Shown piece by piece: positions 60,463 through 64,000 of a stretch of DNA of 64,000 bases; position 1 is the stretch's first letter, and the number at the start of each line of letters is the position of its first letter. Under the pieces are notes generated by a model, which was given only the letters and a program-made list of their open reading frames with translations, had not been told where the DNA came from and did no database searches. This DNA comes from Chaetoderma sp. LZ-2023a. Its lineage: Eukaryota > Mollusca > Caudofoveata > Chaetodermatida > Chaetodermatidae. The DNA is taken from positions 87,074,506 to 87,138,505 of the forward strand of contig CM067369.1 of assembly GCA_034401795.1 (NCBI GenBank), read 5' to 3'. Made by a program: the position numbers and the translations under genes.

Positions 60463-62430
60463 TATATATGTATGTATGATTACTGTATTCTGCGGCTGTA
60501 GTAGTAGAAACATCCTCCAGCTGCAATCAGTCCGTCTTCGCTTTTGCCCACTGTGTCTTGTCCTCAGCCAAAATCCGTAGCTTCCTCGAGTCCATTCTTG
60601 ACTTGAGTGTACCTAATCCTGATTTCTTGACGTCACCTCGTAGCACGCTTAGCAGATTTATGCAATGACGTCCTCTCCTGGCTCTGTATTTGCTCCGAGT
60701 AGGGCGAATTCCAAGGCTCTCTGTGCTGGTGTGTCTTCTGGCATCCTTAGCACATGGACAAACATGGACCATCTTTGCTGGGCGACTTTTACAGACAGCG
60801 GCAGCGTATTACACATCTTGTATAGCGCATCGTTGGAAATTATGCTTTCTGGCCATCGGTGTCCAGTGATGGTGCGTAGGTGTTTGCGGTGGCAGGCGTC
60901 AAGTTTGTCTAGAGCTGCCTTTGGAGCTGCCCAACTGTTACAGTTGTACATCATCAAGGATTTGCAGGTTGCATTGTATAAACGTAGTCTTTTTACCGAG
61001 GGCATCTTTGATCTACAAATCCATAGCTTCCAGAAGGACTGAAAAGCTTTGTTCCCCATGATGCAGCGTGCAGCAATGTCAGCAGTACTGCAAAGCAGTG
61101 AGCCCAGGATTGTACTTTTCCTCCATGGTTCGCCGCCACGGAGTGGATCATCATTTTCTTTAGTTTCATGCTTTGTAGATAGGTATATGTGGGTGAACTC
61201 TGTTTTGGATTCATTCAGATTCTCAATTTTTTAGTTTGCTTGCAGCTATTGGGAGAAGTTCGTCAAGGGGTTTCTTTTCCTCATCTATAAAGTCCACATT
61301 GTCGGCATATTCCATCTCTAGCAGCATGCCCAGTATTGACACCGGGGTGGGGGTGGGGGTGGTCTTGTGAAATTTTCCCGAACAGAATTCAATGCAGCAG
61401 CCAGGTAACAGGTGAAAAGCACATGGGATAGACCATCTCCCTATGGGGAGCCGATTGATGTCTCAAACTCTACAGACTTCACTGACTTGACTCGTACTCT
61501 CAGCTTGGTGTCTGCAAGCAGTAGTCTCACTAGTCGTAGCTCATCTTCATTGCAACTGGCCTGGCATAGTACTTCTAGGGTCTTTGAGCGCTTAATTGTG
61601 TCGAAGGCTCGTGACATGTCAATGTCCATTTTGTGGAAATCCCAGTGTTTGGACATGACTACCGACACAAGCATGCGTTGAGTCCATACATTGTCTGCGT
61701 CGCTGCGTCGACGTTTGAAGCCACTTTGACATGATCTGGTGAAATCGTCGATCTTGTCTCGGATGCGGCATAGAGATTGGATAGGATTTTCTGTATGCTG
61801 TTAAGGAGCACAATGGGCCGCAGATTGGCTGGGGGGGGGGGGGGGGGTGCAGGTGGCTTCTTGGGCTTGGGTAGCGCGATGATGCCTTGGCCTACAGCGT
61901 CAATGGGAAGGTGGTGCATAAAATCTGAATTGATTATGTGCGTGATCGGTTTTGAGATAATGTCACTTGCATATTTGAATAGTTCATTGCTCATGCCATC
62001 AGGTCCAGATACACGTCCATTTTTCAGGGCTTTATGTGCCTTCTCAACCTCTGCTGTATTAATTGGTGTTAGTAATGGCCTGGGGTCTCCTGAGAATGGG
62101 TGCAAGGGCTCATCATTGGTCAGTCCTGAGTGTCCTTCAGAGTTGTGTATAGTTAGTGGTGGTGTGTAGTCAGCAACTCTCAGGGCTTGGGCTGCCCGAA
62201 ACATTTTGTGGCAGTCATCCGTGGCAGTGATTTCATCTGCTAGGGCGTCTGCTTGTTGGATAGCAAGATCTTTTAAGCGTTCATTAATGTGGCGCAGAAT
62301 GTTATTGCGTTCCTGGCGTAGTTTGGTGCGATCTTCACTTTGGCCACTTTGATAAATGCGCAGACGTAACGCTTTCTGTTCTGCTGACAGTTTTACTACG
62401 AGAGGGTCATCAGTATATCTAGTTCTCGTT
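60463..62430 (-). pseudogene. non-LTR retrotransposon (LINE) RT and C-terminal region, defective
   Basis: Reads from about 62430 down. KLSAEQKALRLRIYQSGQSE and RNNILRHINERLKDLAIQQA precede the RT. Then GRVSGPDGMSNELFKYASDI, LRPIVLLNSIQKILS, HKMDIDMSRAFDTIKRSKTL (motif A), EMEYADNVDFIDEEKKPLDE (motif C), then RLRLYNATCKSLMMYNCNSW and LDACHRKHLRTITGHRWPES before the C-terminus LRILAEDKTQWAKAKTD. Catalytic YADD is YADN here (61298-61309), and frameshifts separate segments. The 3' tail is a TATG-type microsatellite, as in the fragment at 5261. The precise clade is not assigned. Confidence 0.87.
61832..61848. repeat. poly-G tract inside the LINE RT
   Basis: A long G run translates as a Pro run between two RT blocks where related proteins have a short linker; expansion or sequencing error. 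Confidence 0.7.
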
Positions 62431-62639
62431 TTTTAGAGCAGCTATGGTGTCTACAAGGTATATAGGTCAAATGATACTTCTGAATGATAAGAAGTGTTAT
62501 TTGACCTATATTATCCAGAAACTAGGTCATACAGATTTAGATCTTAGTCCAAAGATACCAACAACCACATTAGAAATTGATAGGTGTTAAACATATATGT
62601 AGTAGAGATCAGAAATAACTTTAAATGTTTCCATAACAA

Positions 62640-62695
62640 AGTACTGTTGAATATTTTGAAGATAATTAGATTAGCCCCTGTTTAAGACTATATGC
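62640..62695. repeat. family-A arm fragment
   Basis: ACTGTTGAATATTTTGAAGA, TAATTAGATTAGCCCCTGTTT. Confidence 0.5.
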
Positions 62696-62699
62696 TCGG

Positions 62700-64000
62700 C
62701 CTCAACGTGGCGCAGGGGTGTAACCCACTGGGTGTCAATCCAGACATTTGGAGGGGCTAACCAGAGCATTATGCACAACGCAAATGAATGACACTTGGGA
62801 GATCGAATCAACCGAATGGTGCTCGCCCTGTGAGGATCCACCAGGCAGGTGCAGCGCCGGGCTCCACGCCTCGAAGGAGCCAACCCTCAGCTACTGGAGG
62901 TCCCCTCACCTCGTCTTGTGGAGCCAGGAGACGAGGATGGAGAGCTACTGGCCAACCGAAAGAGAAGACCAAACCCAAAGAGAACCCCAGTATCAACAAC
63001 ATGCACTGGAACGCAGAAGGGGTTACCAACAAGAAATCAGAGCTCGAACAGTTCCTGTACGAAAACAACATTGATATCTGCTGCATCCAAGAGACACACC
63101 TGCTCTTGCAAATGGAAAACCATTTAAGATCAGAGGTTACCAGATTTTCCGGTGTGATCGAAGAGGAAGAAAGAAAGGCGGGGTGATCACCTTGGTCCGA
63201 AACAGCGTGAACGCCAGCCAGATCAAAACCTTTATGGAAGAGGCAGAATATATCAAGATCAAGGTAACAACCAGCAACTCTGTGATAGACATTGTCAATT
63301 ATTACTGCCCTAATGACAAGAATCTCTCACTTGACACAATCCAGGTCCCGGACCGCCACTTCCTCATTGCGGGAGACTTTAATAGCCAGTCTCAGAGCTG
63401 GGGATACAGAACACTTGATAAATGAGAAGACATTGAAGCATGGCAAGATGAAAAGCACCTTTTACTTGTCAACGATCCCACAGATCAGCCTACCTTCTAC
63501 TCGCGCCGGTGGCACTCGACAACAACGCCGGACTTGGCATTTTGTACAGAAGACATTCACAGAAACCTCAGTAGAGTGGTCGGTTCACAGTTAGGAGGAA
63601 GCGACCACCGCCCATTCCTCCTCTCTCTTTCTGGAAGTATTTCGACAAGTTCACCTCAACATCGAAGGTGGAACTACAAAAAGGCAAATTGGAGTCTGTT
63701 CGGCATTCGTTCCAATGAGCTTACCCAAAATATAGCAGTAGAAGGGAGAAACATCAACAATGCGGTCAAGGAATTTAATTCAAGTATCCTCAAGGCTGCC
63801 AATGAAGCGATTCCTCGAGGGTTCAGGAAAAACTACCGCCCCTACTGGACAACAGAACTGCAAGCAGCACATGATAAACTAGACAAGGCAAGAGAAGATG
63901 CAGAGGGTAATCCGTGTCATGAAAACCACTTCACACTACAACAAACTAAAGCCAGGTATCTAAAGACCAAGGTGGAGGCCAAAAGAAGAAGCTGGAGGGA
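62700..64000 (+). pseudogene. LINE 5' region and AP endonuclease, runs off the window
   Basis: A 5' leader (about 62700-62990) is followed by MHWNAEGVTNKKSELEQFLY and NNIDICCIQETHLLL (endonuclease Glu motif). After a frameshift near 63108 come KPFKIRGYQIFRCDRRGRKK and GGVITLVRNSVNA. Then HFLIAGDFNSQSQSWGYRT (Asp-Asn motif), an in-frame TGA at 63423-63425, TTTPDLAFCTEDIHRNLSRV and GGSDHRPFLLS (catalytic His motif), and an open frame to 64000 (NYRPYWTTELQAAHDKLDKA). Jockey-like architecture. The RT lies beyond the window. It is a different family from 60463-62430. Confidence 0.88.

Noticed and set aside
60463..64000. One LINE with a twin-priming 5' inversion
   Set aside because: The divergent fragments would fit, but the plus-strand piece already extends into the segment just before RT (TTELQAAHDKLDKA) that the minus-strand piece has in a different form (KLSAEQKALRLRIYQ), so they are different families.

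Overview
This is a eukaryotic (animal) genomic window with one spliced host gene embedded in dense transposable elements and tandem repeats. The gene is the 3' two thirds of a TM9SF4-like gene (transmembrane 9 superfamily, nonaspanin) on the minus strand. Thirteen exons between 59570 and 21879 join in frame through canonical GT-AG introns into 429 residues plus a stop. They cover the end of the lumenal domain, all the membrane segments and the C-terminal KID tail. The 5' exons lie beyond position 64000. The repeat style (interspersed arrays opening and closing on a CTCACCTGG/CCAGGTGAG-like inverted end, abundant hairpin MITEs, DIRS and LINE elements) suggests a lophotrochozoan, perhaps a bivalve mollusc; this is inference from general familiarity, not a search.

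Layout. 1-4.4 kb: diverged tandem repeats and a first hairpin element. 4.9-7.3 kb: a fossil mariner transposase split by three later insertions, one of which is itself split by a LINE fragment. 8.65-9.78 kb: a hAT-like non-autonomous element. 10.48-17.44 kb: a nearly full-length but decayed DIRS tyrosine-recombinase retrotransposon on the minus strand, with inverted terminal repeats, internal complementary region, Gag-like, RT, RNase H and recombinase regions. 17.5-21.8 kb: MITEs and tandem repeats downstream of the host gene. 21.9-59.6 kb: the host gene, with introns of 0.6-7.7 kb filled by a hairpin MITE family (family A), a second palindromic family with TTAA-like ends (family H), a 22-copy 58-bp minisatellite, several 150-190 bp and 0.6 kb tandem arrays, a 1064-bp tandem duplication and a 4.6 kb composite insertion. 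60.4-64 kb: two non-LTR retrotransposon fragments in divergent orientation.

No rRNA, functional tRNA, CRISPR or operon-like structure was found. Most short open reading frames are chance ORFs in AT-rich repeats. The most interesting signals are the nested insertions with readable empty sites, a possible frame-breaking cassette exon in TM9SF4, a MITE that supplies the first AATAAA after the TM9SF4 stop, family-A MITEs carrying perfect TGACGTCA motifs, and several unrelated tandem arrays that end in a similar GACGGAC-rich module.
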